Of a stretch of 64,000 nucleotides of DNA, positions 1-8,843 are shown in pieces. Where the stretch lies: contig NZ_JARVWW010000009.1 in the NCBI RefSeq assembly GCF_029846715.1, positions 1 to 64,000 on the forward strand, read 5' to 3'. A model generated the notes under the pieces. It searched no databases and had not been told where the DNA came from. It saw only the letters and a list, made by a program, of their open reading frames with translations. Each line of letters opens with the position of its first letter. Position 1 is the first letter of the stretch. Origin of the DNA: Bradyrhizobium nivariense. Its GTDB lineage: Bacteria; Pseudomonadota; Alphaproteobacteria; Rhizobiales; Xanthobacteraceae. The position numbers were made by a program, and so were the translations under genes.

Positions 1-236
1 ACCACTTCTGTGGCAGGCTGTCCGTAATCTCTTCAGCCGAACCCGCCGCCACCTCTGCGAACCACCGCGACGGCGCCAAAAACAACACGACAATCTCCGC
101 GCACGACTAACCTAGCGCAGATGACCCAAACCCTCTCCCCGTAAGAACGGGGCGAGGGAGCAAGCGCGGCAACAGCCGCACGAACTTTTGCATTCTGCCC
201 GGAAATCGCTATTTTCCGCGGCCCGGAGGCCCCTCA
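1..236. other. left-edge region before lysK, no confident gene
   Basis: No gene can be called with confidence. On the minus strand a frame is open from a GTG at 88-86 to the window edge, with GGAG six bases upstream, so it could be the start of a gene leaving the window. On the plus strand another frame is open from the edge to a TAA at about 108-110. The two have similar third-position GC, so codon bias does not decide between them. Bases 131-158 form a hairpin with the same stem and loop sequence, in reverse orientation, as the one after the ABC binding protein at 12223-12250. Confidence 0.3.
131..158. repeat. short palindromic repeat (CCCTCTCCCC family)
   Basis: The arms CCCTCTCCCC and GGGGCGAGGG flank a GTAAGAAC loop. 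The same element, inverted, is at 12223-12250, and related hairpins lie at 7007-7137. It may also act as a weak terminator for whatever lies to its left. Confidence 0.7.
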
Positions 237-1880
237 ATGTCCGTTATCGATCTTGCCGCGAACCCGAGCGATCTGCGTGCGCTCGCCGAACAATCCAACG
301 CCTGGCCGTTCGAGCAGGCGAAGGCCATTGTCGCGCGGCTGAAGAAAAGTCCGAAGGACGAGGTCCTGTTCGAGACCGGCTACGGCCCGTCCGGCCTGCC
401 GCATATCGGCACCTTCGGCGAGGTCGCGCGCACCTCGATGGTGCGGCATGCCTTCCATGTGCTGACCGAAAACAAGATCAGGACGCGCCTGCTCGCGTTC
501 TCCGACGACATGGACGGGTTTCGGAAAGTGCCCGACAACGTCCCCAACAAGGAGATGCTGGCCGCGCATCTCGGCAAGCCGCTGACGCGCGTGCCGGATC
601 CGTTCTCCAACGAGTACCCGTCGTTCGGGCACCACAACAATGCGCGGCTGCGCGCCTTCCTCGATCATTTCGGCTTCGACTACGAATTCGCGAGCTCGAC
701 CGACTACTATACGTCCGGCCGTTTCGACGCGACGCTGCTCAAGATGCTCGCGGCCTACGACAAGGTGATGGCGATCATCCTGCCGACGCTCGGACCCGAC
801 CGCCGCGCGACCTATTCGCCGTTCCTCCCGATCAGCAAGACCACCGGTGTCGTGCTCCAGGTGCCCATGATCCGACGCGACGTTGCGGCCGGCACGGTGA
901 CCTATGTCGATCCCGATACCAACCAGGAAGTCGAGACGCCGGTGACCGGCGGCAACGTGAAGTGCCAGTGGAAGGCCGACTGGGCGATGCGCTGGGTCGC
1001 GCTCGGCGTCGATTACGAGATGGCCGGCAAGGACCTGATCGATTCGGTAAAACTCTCCGGCGCGATCGCCAGGGCGCTCGGCGCCACGCCGCCGGAAGGC
1101 TTCAACTACGAGCTCTTCCTCGACGACAAGGGCCAGAAGATCTCGAAGTCGAAGGGCAACGGCCTCACCATCGACGAGTGGCTGCGCTACGCCTCGCCGG
1201 AATCGCTGTCGCTGTTCATGTATCGCGAGCCGAAGGCGGCCAAGCGGCTGTATTTCGACGTCATCCCGCGCAATGTCGACGACTACCAGCAGTTCATCGA
1301 CGGCTTTGCGAAGCAGGACGCCAAGCAGCAGCTCGGCAATCCGGTCTGGCATGTCCACAACGGCCATCCGCCGAAGTTCGATATGCCCGTCACGTTCCAG
1401 CTCTTGCTGACGCTGGTGTCGTCGTCGAATGCGGAGAATGCCGCGACGCTGTGGGGTTTTATCGGCCGCTACCGTCCCGGCGTGTCGCCGCAGACGCACC
1501 CGAAGCTCGATGCGATGGTCGGCTATGCCATCAACTACTATCGCGACTTCGTCGCGCCGACGAAGCAGTTTCGCCAGCCGACCGAGACCGAACGCGCCGC
1601 GCTCCAGGATCTGCGCGACGCGCTATCGCAACTCGCGCAGGACGCATCGGCCGAGGACATCCAGAACGTCGTCTACGAGATCGGCCGCCGCGAGCCGTTC
1701 CTCGACCAGGTCAAGAAGGGCAAGGACGGCCGTCCCGGCGTGACGCTCGACTGGTTCAACATGCTCTACCAGGTGCTGCTCGGCCAGGAAAAGGGCCCGC
1801 GCTTCGGCTCCTTTGTCGCGGTGTATGGCGTGCAGAACGCCGTCAACATGATCGACGGCGCGCTGGCAAGGAGTGCGTAA
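237..1880 (+). CDS. lysK: lysyl-tRNA synthetase, class I
   Basis: Cytoplasmic enzyme that charges tRNA-Lys with lysine using ATP. The 547-residue product has the class I catalytic signatures: [12 protein letters not shown] near residue 45 (HIGH-type) and KISKSKGNG near residue 305 (KMSKS-type). Class I LysRS occurs in archaea and in alphaproteobacteria such as this lineage, in place of the class II LysS of most bacteria. The ATG at 237 fits the conserved N-terminus, and GGAGG lies about eight bases upstream. It stands alone: the next gene is on the other strand beyond a palindromic repeat. Length is normal for the family. Confidence 0.96.
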   Translation: MSVIDLAANPSDLRALAEQSNAWPFEQAKAIVARLKKSPKDEVLFETGYGPSGLPHIGTFGEVARTSMVRHAFHVLTENKIRTRLLAFSDDMDGFRKVPDNVPNKEMLAAHLGKPLTRVPDPFSNEYPSFGHHNNARLRAFLDHFGFDYEFASSTDYYTSGRFDATLLKMLAAYDKVMAIILPTLGPDRRATYSPFLPISKTTGVVLQVPMIRRDVAAGTVTYVDPDTNQEVETPVTGGNVKCQWKADWAMRWVALGVDYEMAGKDLIDSVKLSGAIARALGATPPEGFNYELFLDDKGQKISKSKGNGLTIDEWLRYASPESLSLFMYREPKAAKRLYFDVIPRNVDDYQQFIDGFAKQDAKQQLGNPVWHVHNGHPPKFDMPVTFQLLLTLVSSSNAENAATLWGFIGRYRPGVSPQTHPKLDAMVGYAINYYRDFVAPTKQFRQPTETERAALQDLRDALSQLAQDASAEDIQNVVYEIGRREPFLDQVKKGKDGRPGVTLDWFNMLYQVLLGQEKGPRFGSFVAVYGVQNAVNMIDGALARSA

Positions 1881-1893
1881 ATCCAACACTCAC

Positions 1894-2002
1894 TGTCATC
1901 GTCCGCGAAAGCGGACGATCCAGTATTCCAGAGACCGCCGTGACTGAACCGAGACGCCGCGGCGTACTGGATTCCCCGCTTTCGCGGGGAATGACAGCGG
2001 AG
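1894..2002. repeat. Bradyrhizobium-type intergenic palindromic repeat, family A
   Basis: A double-hairpin element. The first hairpin has arms GATCGTCCGC and GCGGACGATC around GAAA; after a spacer containing CCGCGGCGTACTGGAT comes a second, GCGGGGAATGACAGC-ended hairpin. Closely similar elements lie at 24203-24310 and 54725-54829. It fills the gap between the convergent lysK and regulator genes and may end transcription from both sides. Confidence 0.85.
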
Positions 2003-2007
2003 CACCC

Positions 2008-2634
2008 TCACTGGCTCGTCCAAACGATCCGTGCCATCCACGCAACGTCGCTCACCGCTATCGTCCGCTCCGCCTGCGCCGCATCGAGCGGCTGCAAGTC
2101 CAGCGCCTTCGCCGTGCGGCGCTTCAGCGTCGCGACCGTCACCTCGCCCGCTTTTGTCTTCACCACCACGCGATCCCCTTTACGGATCGGCGCGCCGGGT
2201 GAGACCAGGATGACGTCGCCGTCGCGATAGGCGGGCTGTAGCGCTCCGCCGGAAATCTGCAGCGCGAAGCTGTGGTTGTCCTCGGCGGTGGGAAGCGCAA
2301 ATTCGGTCCAGCCCTTGCCGATGGGAATGCCGGACTCGTCGAAGGCGCCGCTCGCGCCCGCCAGCGCGAAGCTGAGCAGCGGCACCGAGCGGCCGTCGCC
2401 TGCCTCGTCGCCGACCAGCCTCGCAAAGGTGTCGATCGACGAATCGGCCGCCGCCAGCGCTTTCGCGATCGATTCGGTCGAGGGCCAGCGCTCGCGGCCG
2501 TCGGAGGTGACGCGCTTGGACTTGTTGAAGGTGGTGGGATCGAGCCCGGCGCGCTTGGCGAGGCCGGACGGCGACAAGCCGGCGCGCGCCGCCAGCCGAT
2601 CCAGTGCGACCCAGATCTGGTCGTGGGTCAGCAT
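2008..2634 (-). CDS. HTH regulator with LexA-like S24 domain lacking the catalytic dyad
   Basis: Predicted transcription factor of 208 residues. Residues about 5-62 form an XRE-type helix-turn-helix, and about 84-205 a LexA/CI-like S24 domain. In S24 autoproteases the motif reads G-D-S-M-x-P with a later lysine in VTVK. Here the motif is GGALQP (Ala131 for the Ser) and VTVA (Ala168 for the Lys), so self-cleavage looks impossible. I chose the ATG at 2634 because close relatives, as I remember them, begin MLTHDQIW; an ATG at 2661 and a TTG at 2703 are upstream alternatives. Target genes cannot be told from the sequence. Confidence 0.85.
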   Translation of the reverse strand: MLTHDQIWVALDRLAARAGLSPSGLAKRAGLDPTTFNKSKRVTSDGRERWPSTESIAKALAAADSSIDTFARLVGDEAGDGRSVPLLSFALAGASGAFDESGIPIGKGWTEFALPTAEDNHSFALQISGGALQPAYRDGDVILVSPGAPIRKGDRVVVKTKAGEVTVATLKRRTAKALDLQPLDAAQAERTIAVSDVAWMARIVWTSQ

Positions 2635-2749
2635 CCTCTGCGCTTTGGCCTGTCTGACCATGGAAGGGTCCAGCCCGTCGCAACTCAGGAAAACTATCCT
2701 CAAATCAACCGGTTTTCCGTTTTTTGCGCAAGGGGGGCTGCGGGCGTGT

Positions 2750-2850
2750 TTTCAGACGAAGTGGATACGGTTCGCGGCAGTAAAACGCGTCAAGACAAGA
2801 ATTTGGAGCCCCGTTCCGATTTCATCGGAGCGGAAATGGCTCTAAGTCTT
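2750..2850. repeat. intergenic palindromic repeat, family D'
   Basis: Contains the hairpin CCGTTCCGAT-TTC-ATCGGAGCGG at 2811-2833 (one mismatch), preceded by an AAGACAAGAATTTGGAGCC block. The same layout, AACAAGAATCTGGAGCC followed by CGGTTCTG and CAGAACCG, occurs at 46203-46308. Here it lies upstream of the DUF952 gene and of the divergent regulator. Confidence 0.7.
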
Positions 2851-2955
2851 GAGTTCAGAGGGAGCGGCCATTACGGTCGCGCTCCCGGGTTTCAGGGACC
2901 CGCACGAGACGAAAAAACCCAAAAGACTCAACGAGCAAACAGGGCTGCGTAAGCG

Positions 2956-3300
2956 GTGGTCAAGATCTACAAAATCTGTCCGGCCTCGGCCTGGCGCGAG
3001 GCGGAACGAGAGGGCGTCTACCGCGGCAGTGCGGACGATTCGCGCGACGGTTTCATTCATCTGTCGACCGCTGCCCAGGTTCCCGAGACCTTGCGCAAGC
3101 ATTTCTTCGGCCAGCGGGCACTGTTCCTGGTCGAGCTCGACGATGAGGCGCTCGGAGCCGGCTTGCGCTGGGAGCGCTCGCGCAATGAGGAGCTGTTTCC
3201 GCATCTTTATGGCGAGCTCGATCTCGGCGCGGTGATTGCGGTGATGCGCCTCAACACGCGCTCCGACGGCGGCCACGATGTTCCGGAGCTTGCCCCGTGA
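2956..3300 (+). CDS. DUF952 domain protein
   Basis: A 114-residue cytoplasmic protein of the DUF952 family, recognised by the VKIYKICPASAW opening, the DGFIHLSTAAQVPETL block and the central FLVELDD strand. The family has a small ADP-ribosyltransferase-like fold but no established reaction, so I assign none. The start is a GTG at 2956. Its stop overlaps the GTG start of pyrD by four bases, so the two are probably translated together; DUF952-pyrD pairing is common in rhizobia. It also encodes C-terminal residues past the core domain, with nothing recognisable in them. Confidence 0.85.
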   Translation: MVKIYKICPASAWREAEREGVYRGSADDSRDGFIHLSTAAQVPETLRKHFFGQRALFLVELDDEALGAGLRWERSRNEELFPHLYGELDLGAVIAVMRLNTRSDGGHDVPELAP

Positions 3301-4394
3301 TCCGCGCTTTCGACGCTCTCTCGCTGCCGGTGTTGCGCTGGCTCGATCCGGAGGATGCGCATCGCCTCGCAATCCAGGGCCTGCGTTTTCTGCCGCCGGT
3401 CAAGCCGCGGCCCGACGATCCCAAGCTCGCGGTGCGCGCCTTCGGACTCAACTTCCCCAATCCGATCGGCATGGCCGCGGGCTTCGACAAAAGCGCCGAG
3501 GTGCCGGATGCGCTGCTGCGGCTCGGTTTCGGCTTCGTCGAGATCGGCTCGGTGACGCCGAAGCCGCAAAGCGGCAATCCGCGGCCGCGGCTGTTTCGTC
3601 TGGAGCGCGACGAGGCCGTCATCAACCGCATGGGCTTCAACAATGACGGCGCGGAGGTCGCGCTGCGCCGGCTCGCAGCGCGCGCGCAGCACGGCGGCAT
3701 CGTCGGCGTCAATGTCGGCGCCAACAAGGATTCGCCGGATCGCGTCGACGATTACGTCAAGCTGATCGAGACCTTTGCGCCGGTGGCGAGCTATTTCACC
3801 GTCAACGTCTCCTCGCCGAACACGCCGGGCCTGCGCAATCTGCAGGAAGGCGCGCTGCTCGACGATCTCCTCGCCAAGGTGATCGACGCGCGCGAGCGGG
3901 TGCGCCAGAAGGCCGGCGACACGCCGGTGCTGCTCAAGATCGCGCCGGACCTCAGCCTCGCCCAGCTCGACGACGTCGTGCAGGTCGCGCGCTCGCGTCG
4001 GGTCGACGGCATGATCGTGTCGAACACCACGATCGCGCGGCCGAGCACGTTGCGCGAGGAGATGCGCGCAAAGGAGCAGGGCGGCCTGTCCGGCCGGCCG
4101 CTGTTCCGGCTGTCGACGCGGATGGTCGCGGAGACCTATGTGCGCGTCGAGGGCGCATTCCCCCTGATCGGCGTCGGCGGCGTGGACTCGGGCGGCGCCG
4201 CGCTGACGAAGATCCGCGCCGGCGCGAGCCTGATCCAGCTCTATTCGTCGCTGGTCTACAAGGGCCTCGGCCTCGTCGACGAGATCAAGCGCGACCTCGC
4301 GTCCACGCTATTGCGCACGGGACGGGATACGCTGTCCGAGATCGTCGGCGCCGATGCCGCGACGCTGACGGCGGAGGACTGGCCGGGGATGTAG
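3297..4394 (+). CDS. pyrD: dihydroorotate dehydrogenase (quinone), class 2
   Basis: Fourth step of de novo pyrimidine synthesis: oxidation of dihydroorotate to orotate with transfer of electrons to membrane quinone. The 365-residue product has the class 2 N-terminal helical membrane extension (residues 1-40), the FMN-barrel signatures NPIGMAAGFDKSAE and GSVTPKPQSGNPRPRLFR, the catalytic-serine segment NVSSPNTPGLRNLQ near residue 168, and the FMN phosphate-binding GVGGVDSGGAAL near the end. The GTG start overlaps the stop of the DUF952 gene. Length is normal. Confidence 0.96.
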   Translation: MIRAFDALSLPVLRWLDPEDAHRLAIQGLRFLPPVKPRPDDPKLAVRAFGLNFPNPIGMAAGFDKSAEVPDALLRLGFGFVEIGSVTPKPQSGNPRPRLFRLERDEAVINRMGFNNDGAEVALRRLAARAQHGGIVGVNVGANKDSPDRVDDYVKLIETFAPVASYFTVNVSSPNTPGLRNLQEGALLDDLLAKVIDARERVRQKAGDTPVLLKIAPDLSLAQLDDVVQVARSRRVDGMIVSNTTIARPSTLREEMRAKEQGGLSGRPLFRLSTRMVAETYVRVEGAFPLIGVGGVDSGGAALTKIRAGASLIQLYSSLVYKGLGLVDEIKRDLASTLLRTGRDTLSEIVGADAATLTAEDWPGM

Positions 4395-4402
4395 TTCTTC
4401 GC

Positions 4403-4492
4403 CGCGTAGCCCGGATAGAGCGCAGCGCAATCCGGGAAAGTCTCACTTGTGGCACGATCCCGGATTACGCTGCGCTCCATCCGGGCTACGCG
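4403..4492. repeat. intergenic palindromic repeat, family C
   Basis: Long inverted repeat whose ends are CGCGTAGCCCGG and CCGGGCTACGCG, with inner arms carrying GCGCAGCGCAATCCGG and its complement. It exactly fills the space between the convergent pyrD and MATE genes and ends one base before the MATE stop codon. Half of the same element is at 30944-30969. It may work as a bidirectional terminator. Confidence 0.85.
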
Positions 4493-5824
4493 TTACAGCG
4501 ACTGCTTCGAGAACGTCTTCCTGTACAGCGCCGGATAGCGCGCGGCCTGCAAGCCGCCGCGCGAGACGTAGGAGGCAATCAGCGCGCTCCACAGTCCGGC
4601 ATTGCCGAACGATTGCAGCGCCCACCATGCGGCGAGGAAGATCGCGAGCGAGGCCAGCATCAGATTGCGCATCTCGCGCGCCCAGGTCGCGCCGATATAG
4701 ATGCCGTCGAAGCCGAAGGCGAACACGCCGGGAATGGGCGCGAGCACGACGAATGGCAGGAATTCGCGTGCGCCGCGGCGGACGGCCTCGCTCGCCGTCA
4801 TGAAATCGATCAGGTGCGGCCCGAACCAAGCGAACAGCACTGATACGACCAGCGCGAAGCCGAGCCCCCATAGCAGCACCAGCCGGGTCGAATCCGCAAA
4901 TCCCTTGGCGTCGCGTGCGCCGAGAGTACGGCCGCAAAGCTGCTGGGCTGCGTTTGCAAGTCCATCGAGAAAGAAGGCGCTGACCAGCAGAAAGTTGTTG
5001 AGCACGGAATTGGCGGCCAGCGTGACGTCGCCGGCCCGCGCGCCCTTGGCGGTGAAAAACAGGAACACGGCGATCAGCGCCGCGGTGCGGATCAGGATGT
5101 CGGAGTTCACCGCCAGCAGCCGCATCAGCTTGGCCCGGTCGAACAGGGCTGCGTATGGCACCGCGAACCCGCCGTCCGCATAGCGGCGGCAGACGATCAC
5201 GCCGAGCCCGAATCCGGCCGCTTCCGACAGCAGCGCTGCGATCGCTGCACCCGCGATGCCGGTGTCATAGACCAGCACCAGCAGGATCGTCGCCGCCGCG
5301 TTGACGAGATTGATGACGACCTGGAGCGCGAGCGCTGGATTGGCGCGGGCCTGGCCGACCAGCCAGCCGAGTATGACGTAATTGGCGAGCGCCAGCGGCG
5401 CCGACCAGATCCGGATCACGAAGTAGGTTTTCGCCGCGCGCGTGACGCCTTCGCTGCCGCCCATCAGGTCGAACAGTGCGGCGGCCAGCGGCAGTTGCAG
5501 CACGATCAGCGCCACGCCGATCAGGCCGGCGACGATGAAGCCGCGTACCAGGATCGCGGTCAGCTCGCGCGTTTCGCCGGCGCCGAGCGCCTGCGCCGTG
5601 AAGGCGAGCGTGCTCATGCGCAGAAACCCGAACAGCCAGAACAGGCAGTCGAAGATGACGGACGCCATGGCGACGCCGCCGAGCAGCGCGGCGTCGTCCA
5701 GCCGTCCGATCGCGGTGGTCGAGACCACGCCGATCAGCGGCGTGGTGAGGTTCGCGACCATCGCGGGACCTGCGATGGCGAAGACCTGACGGGAACCGAT
5801 CCCTAAGTGAACGGGTGCGTGCAT
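4493..5824 (-). CDS. MATE family efflux transporter, DinF-like
   Basis: Inner-membrane multidrug/toxin exporter of the MATE family, 443 residues with about 12 hydrophobic segments in two similar halves. It resembles the DinF branch: the N-terminus IAGPAMVANLTTPLIGVVSTTAIG and the FGFLRMSTLAFTAQALGAG segment are typical. Substrates cannot be predicted; the driving ion (Na+ or H+) is also unclear. It begins one base after the end of the MBL hydrolase gene on the same strand, so both probably share a transcript. DinF in E. coli is in the SOS regulon, but I see no GAAC-N7-GTTC LexA box close upstream here. Confidence 0.88.
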   Translation of the reverse strand: MHAPVHLGIGSRQVFAIAGPAMVANLTTPLIGVVSTTAIGRLDDAALLGGVAMASVIFDCLFWLFGFLRMSTLAFTAQALGAGETRELTAILVRGFIVAGLIGVALIVLQLPLAAALFDLMGGSEGVTRAAKTYFVIRIWSAPLALANYVILGWLVGQARANPALALQVVINLVNAAATILLVLVYDTGIAGAAIAALLSEAAGFGLGVIVCRRYADGGFAVPYAALFDRAKLMRLLAVNSDILIRTAALIAVFLFFTAKGARAGDVTLAANSVLNNFLLVSAFFLDGLANAAQQLCGRTLGARDAKGFADSTRLVLLWGLGFALVVSVLFAWFGPHLIDFMTASEAVRRGAREFLPFVVLAPIPGVFAFGFDGIYIGATWAREMRNLMLASLAIFLAAWWALQSFGNAGLWSALIASYVSRGGLQAARYPALYRKTFSKQSL

Positions 5825-5825
5825 G

Positions 5826-6560
5826 TCAGAACACGAGCACCATGCCGTCTTCGGCGGCGAGATGGGCGATGTCGTCGAGGCGCGACAGCACGTCGTCGCT
5901 CATATGGGTGAGAATGAGGCGTTTTGTGCCGATTTCGGGAAGATGCTGTTCCAAGGTCTTCAGGCTGAGGTGATTCTTGACCACCTTCTCGTACATATAG
6001 GCTTCGGCGATGAAAAGGTCCGCGCCATGCGCCAGCGGAATGAGCGTCTCCGTCCATTCGGTATCGGCGCTGTAGGCCAGCGTGCGGCCCTCGGCTTCAA
6101 CGCGATAGGCGAGGAACGGCCCGCCGGATTCGCCGTGCACGACGGGATAGGGCGTCACCGTCACCGCGCCGAAGCTTCGGCGTTGCTCGGGCGCGAGTTC
6201 GACGACGGACAGCTCGAAGCGCTGTTTCGTCTTCGAGGAATGCTCGAACAGAGCCTCCATCACCGCATGCAGCCGCGTCTCGATGCCTTTGGGGCCGGCG
6301 ATCGTGAGCGGCCGCGTCCGCCGCGAGAATTGCGCGTCGAGCAGCAAGAACGGCAGCCCGGCAAAATGGTCGCCGTGGAAATGCGTGATCAGGATGAGAT
6401 CGATATCATTGCGGTCGATCTCGAGTCGCTTCAGCGCCGGCAGAGCCGACGCGCCGCAATCGATCAGGAAGTTGGCCTCGCGCCCCGAGACGTGGAAGCA
6501 GGTGTTGAGCCTGCCGCCGGATCCGAAGGCGTCGCCGCAGCCGACAAAGCGCAATTGCAT
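5826..6560 (-). CDS. MBL-fold metallo-hydrolase, RNase Z-like
   Basis: A 244-residue metallo-beta-lactamase-fold hydrolase. The zinc ligands THFHGDHFAGLP near residue 60, a His at PVVHGES, an Asp in YSADTEWT and a final His in LTHMSDD follow the RNase Z/arylsulfatase-type order. It lacks the flexible exosite arm expected of a true tRNase Z, so the substrate is unknown. It is the first gene of a likely two-gene unit with the MATE exporter. It starts at the ATG at 6560, right downstream of the DUF6460-like gene. Confidence 0.85.
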   Translation of the reverse strand: MQLRFVGCGDAFGSGGRLNTCFHVSGREANFLIDCGASALPALKRLEIDRNDIDLILITHFHGDHFAGLPFLLLDAQFSRRTRPLTIAGPKGIETRLHAVMEALFEHSSKTKQRFELSVVELAPEQRRSFGAVTVTPYPVVHGESGGPFLAYRVEAEGRTLAYSADTEWTETLIPLAHGADLFIAEAYMYEKVVKNHLSLKTLEQHLPEIGTKRLILTHMSDDVLSRLDDIAHLAAEDGMVLVF

Positions 6561-6581
6561 CGGCCGCTAGCTCCCAAATCC

Positions 6582-6884
6582 TTACCGGCGCGGCGCGCCG
6601 AAAACGCGCATCAGCAGCCAGATCGGGATCACGATGACAGCGCCGAGCAGGAAGTAGCGCCACAGCCAGTTCACGGTATCGAAGCCGAGATCCCACAACC
6701 GCTGGAACAAGAGACGAATGCTGTTGATGATATTCCAGGGATCGAAGCCGATTGCCGCCAGCACGACGCCGACGAGAATCGAGAGCAGGACCAGGCGAAA
6801 CGCGACCGCCAGCGGCGAGCCGCCGAGAAAGCGGTTCAGGCCGTCACTGCGGCCGGCCGGCAAATCTCTGACGTCGTGGGCCAT
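6582..6884 (-). CDS. small two-TM membrane protein (probably DUF6460)
   Basis: A 100-residue protein with two hydrophobic helices, about residues 25-45 and 72-95, and the conserved stretch DGLNRFLGGSPLAVAFRLVL. I recognise the type from Bradyrhizobium genomes, where it is filed under a domain of unknown function. The ATG at 6884 is chosen over an upstream start at 6959 because GAGGAG lies six bases before it. It precedes the MBL hydrolase with a 21-base gap, so the two may be co-transcribed. Function unknown. Confidence 0.8.
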   Translation of the reverse strand: MAHDVRDLPAGRSDGLNRFLGGSPLAVAFRLVLLSILVGVVLAAIGFDPWNIINSIRLLFQRLWDLGFDTVNWLWRYFLLGAVIVIPIWLLMRVFGAPRR

Positions 6885-7006
6885 CTCAAACTCCTCAGGG
6901 GATTCGACCCTATTATAGGGCACGGCGGGGGACATGGGGAACCCGCAACGGCGCGTCAATCGGCTTACCGCATTTTAATCCGGGTGAGCGCGGCCGCGGG
7001 CTGGCT

Positions 7007-7140
7007 GCGACCTCTCCCGCTCGCTCGCGGGAGAGGTCGCCGCCGAAGGCGCGGGTGAGGGCTTTCGCCTCTTGGGGAATCCCACTGCGGAGATACCCTC
7101 TCCCCAGCCCTCTCCCGCAAGCAAGCGGGCGAGGGGGCGC
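7007..7140. repeat. intergenic palindromic repeat, CTCTCCCGC family
   Basis: Two hairpins in tandem: GCGACCTCTCCCGC paired perfectly with GCGGGAGAGGTCGC at 7007-7040, then CCTCTCCCGC paired with GCGGGCGAGGG at about 7109-7135. Related elements are at 131-158 and 12223-12378. It lies between the ligase gene and the small membrane protein gene and could terminate the ligase transcript. Confidence 0.8.
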
Positions 7141-7181
7141 ACTGCCTTCGTGGTGGCACTCGGGCCGATCTCCGTCTCCCC

Positions 7182-8843
7182 TCACGCTTCAACCTCGGCC
7201 GCCTCCGTTTTCAGCATCTTTTCCAGCGTTTCCAGCCGGTCGGCCTCCCGCGGCGGCTTGTCCCAGCGCAGCCGGCTGATGCGGGGGAAGCGCATCGCGA
7301 CGCCGGATTTGTGCCGCGGCGAGCGCTGCAGCCCCTCGAAGGCGACCTCCAGCACCAGCCCCTTGTCCGGCTCGTGCACGACGTGGCGGACGGGGCCGAA
7401 TTTTTCGGTGGTATTGCGGCGCACGAAGCGGTCGATCTGCAGCAGCTCCTCGTCAGTGAAGCCGAAATAGGCTTTTCCGACCGGCACCAGCTCGTCGCTG
7501 CCCGCGCCTGCGGTCCAGACGCCAAAGGTGTAGTCGGAATAATAGGACGAGCGCTTGCCGTGGCCGCGCTGCGCATACATCAGCACGGCGTCGATGATGT
7601 GTGGATCGCGCTTCCATTTCCACCATTGCCCCTTCGGCCGTCCCGGCAGATAGGGCGCATCGCGCCGCTTCAGCATCACGCCCTCGACCGCGTCCGCGTC
7701 TTCACCTGCGCCAGCACTGGCGGGATCGGCGCGCGCGGCGGTGAGAGCGTCCCAACTTGTAAAAGGCACGGTGGGCGACAGATCGATGCGGGGATCGTCA
7801 AGCTTTGCGATGAATCTCTCCAGCCGCTCGCGCCGCTCCGCGAACGGCAGCTCGCGCAGATCGTTCTCGTCGTCGCCGAGCAGATCGTAGGCGCGAAGGT
7901 GGATCGGAAACTCCTTGATCAGCTTCGGAGACACGACCTTGCGGTTGAGCCGCTGCTGCAGAACGTTAAAGCTCTGCACGCGCCCTTCGCGCAATATCAA
8001 AAGCTCGCCATCGATGGCGCCCGGCAGGCGCAGCGCGGGCACCAGGTCCGGAAAGCTGCCGGTGATGTCCTCGCCGCTGCGCGAATAGAGCCGCGCCGTG
8101 ATGTGGCCGCGTTCGTCGCGGCCCGCCACCGCCTGCACCCGGATGCCGTCCCATTTCCATTCGACGATGTAGTCGGCGGGATCGAGTGCGGCGAAATCGC
8201 TATCCTCGATCGCGTGCGCCAGCATCACCGGGCGGAACGGCGCGGGATCGCGGTTGACGGGCTTTTCGGCGCGGCCTTCCAGCCAGGCGAACAGGTCGAG
8301 ATAGGGCGGTGCGAGCCCCGGCCAGATCAGCTCGACCTCATGCGGGTCCTTGTCGCCGAGCGCGGCGGCCGCGGTCTTGGCGAGCCGCGCGGAAATGCCG
8401 ATGCGCAGAGCGCCGGTGACGAGCTTCAAGAGCGCCCAGCGGCCGGTTTCATCCAACTCGTCGAGCCAGCGCTCAAGCTGCTTTGGCAGCTCGGTCTTGC
8501 CGAGCGTGCGCAGGGTGGTGACGACCTCGGTCAGGGTTGGCGGCGGTGGATTGTTGTGGGCGGCCATCGCCGTTTTCGGCCACATCAGCGCCACCGTCTC
8601 CGAGAGATCGCCGACATAGTCATAGGACAGCCCGAACAGCACCGGATCGGTGCGCGACGCGATCAGGTCGCGGATCAGCGCGGGCTTGGCGTGCTTGAAG
8701 CTCAGCGCGCCGGTCAGCGCGGCCAGGGCATAGCCGCGGTCGGGATCGGCGACCTCGCGAAAATAACCGGTGATCAGCCGCAGCTTGTTGTTGCGGCCGG
8801 GCTCGTAGGCGAGGCGGTCGAGAAGTTCGGCGAAGCGGTTCAT
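7182..8843 (-). CDS. ATP-dependent DNA ligase, ligase-associated repair type
   Basis: ATP-dependent DNA ligase of 553 residues that seals nicks during repair. The adenylated lysine is in EWKWDGIRVQ (Lys230), followed by the other nucleotidyltransferase motifs (SRSGEDIT, IDGELLI, VEGVMLKRRDAPYLPGR) and an OB-fold domain. The N-terminal DNA-binding domain (1-200) matches the class annotated as cisplatin damage response ligase, distinct from NAD-dependent LigA and from LigD. Its ATG overlaps the stop of the exonuclease gene by four bases (ATGA), implying coupled translation. Together with the helicase and PdeM further right it makes the four-protein ligase-associated repair set. Confidence 0.93.
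   Translation of the reverse strand: MNRFAELLDRLAYEPGRNNKLRLITGYFREVADPDRGYALAALTGALSFKHAKPALIRDLIASRTDPVLFGLSYDYVGDLSETVALMWPKTAMAAHNNPPPPTLTEVVTTLRTLGKTELPKQLERWLDELDETGRWALLKLVTGALRIGISARLAKTAAAALGDKDPHEVELIWPGLAPPYLDLFAWLEGRAEKPVNRDPAPFRPVMLAHAIEDSDFAALDPADYIVEWKWDGIRVQAVAGRDERGHITARLYSRSGEDITGSFPDLVPALRLPGAIDGELLILREGRVQSFNVLQQRLNRKVVSPKLIKEFPIHLRAYDLLGDDENDLRELPFAERRERLERFIAKLDDPRIDLSPTVPFTSWDALTAARADPASAGAGEDADAVEGVMLKRRDAPYLPGRPKGQWWKWKRDPHIIDAVLMYAQRGHGKRSSYYSDYTFGVWTAGAGSDELVPVGKAYFGFTDEELLQIDRFVRRNTTEKFGPVRHVVHEPDKGLVLEVAFEGLQRSPRHKSGVAMRFPRISRLRWDKPPREADRLETLEKMLKTEAAEVEA

Noticed and set aside
188..2230. Long plus-strand frame overlapping lysK in another phase.
   Set aside because: Arg-rich with no motif; lysK in its own frame has both class I signatures.
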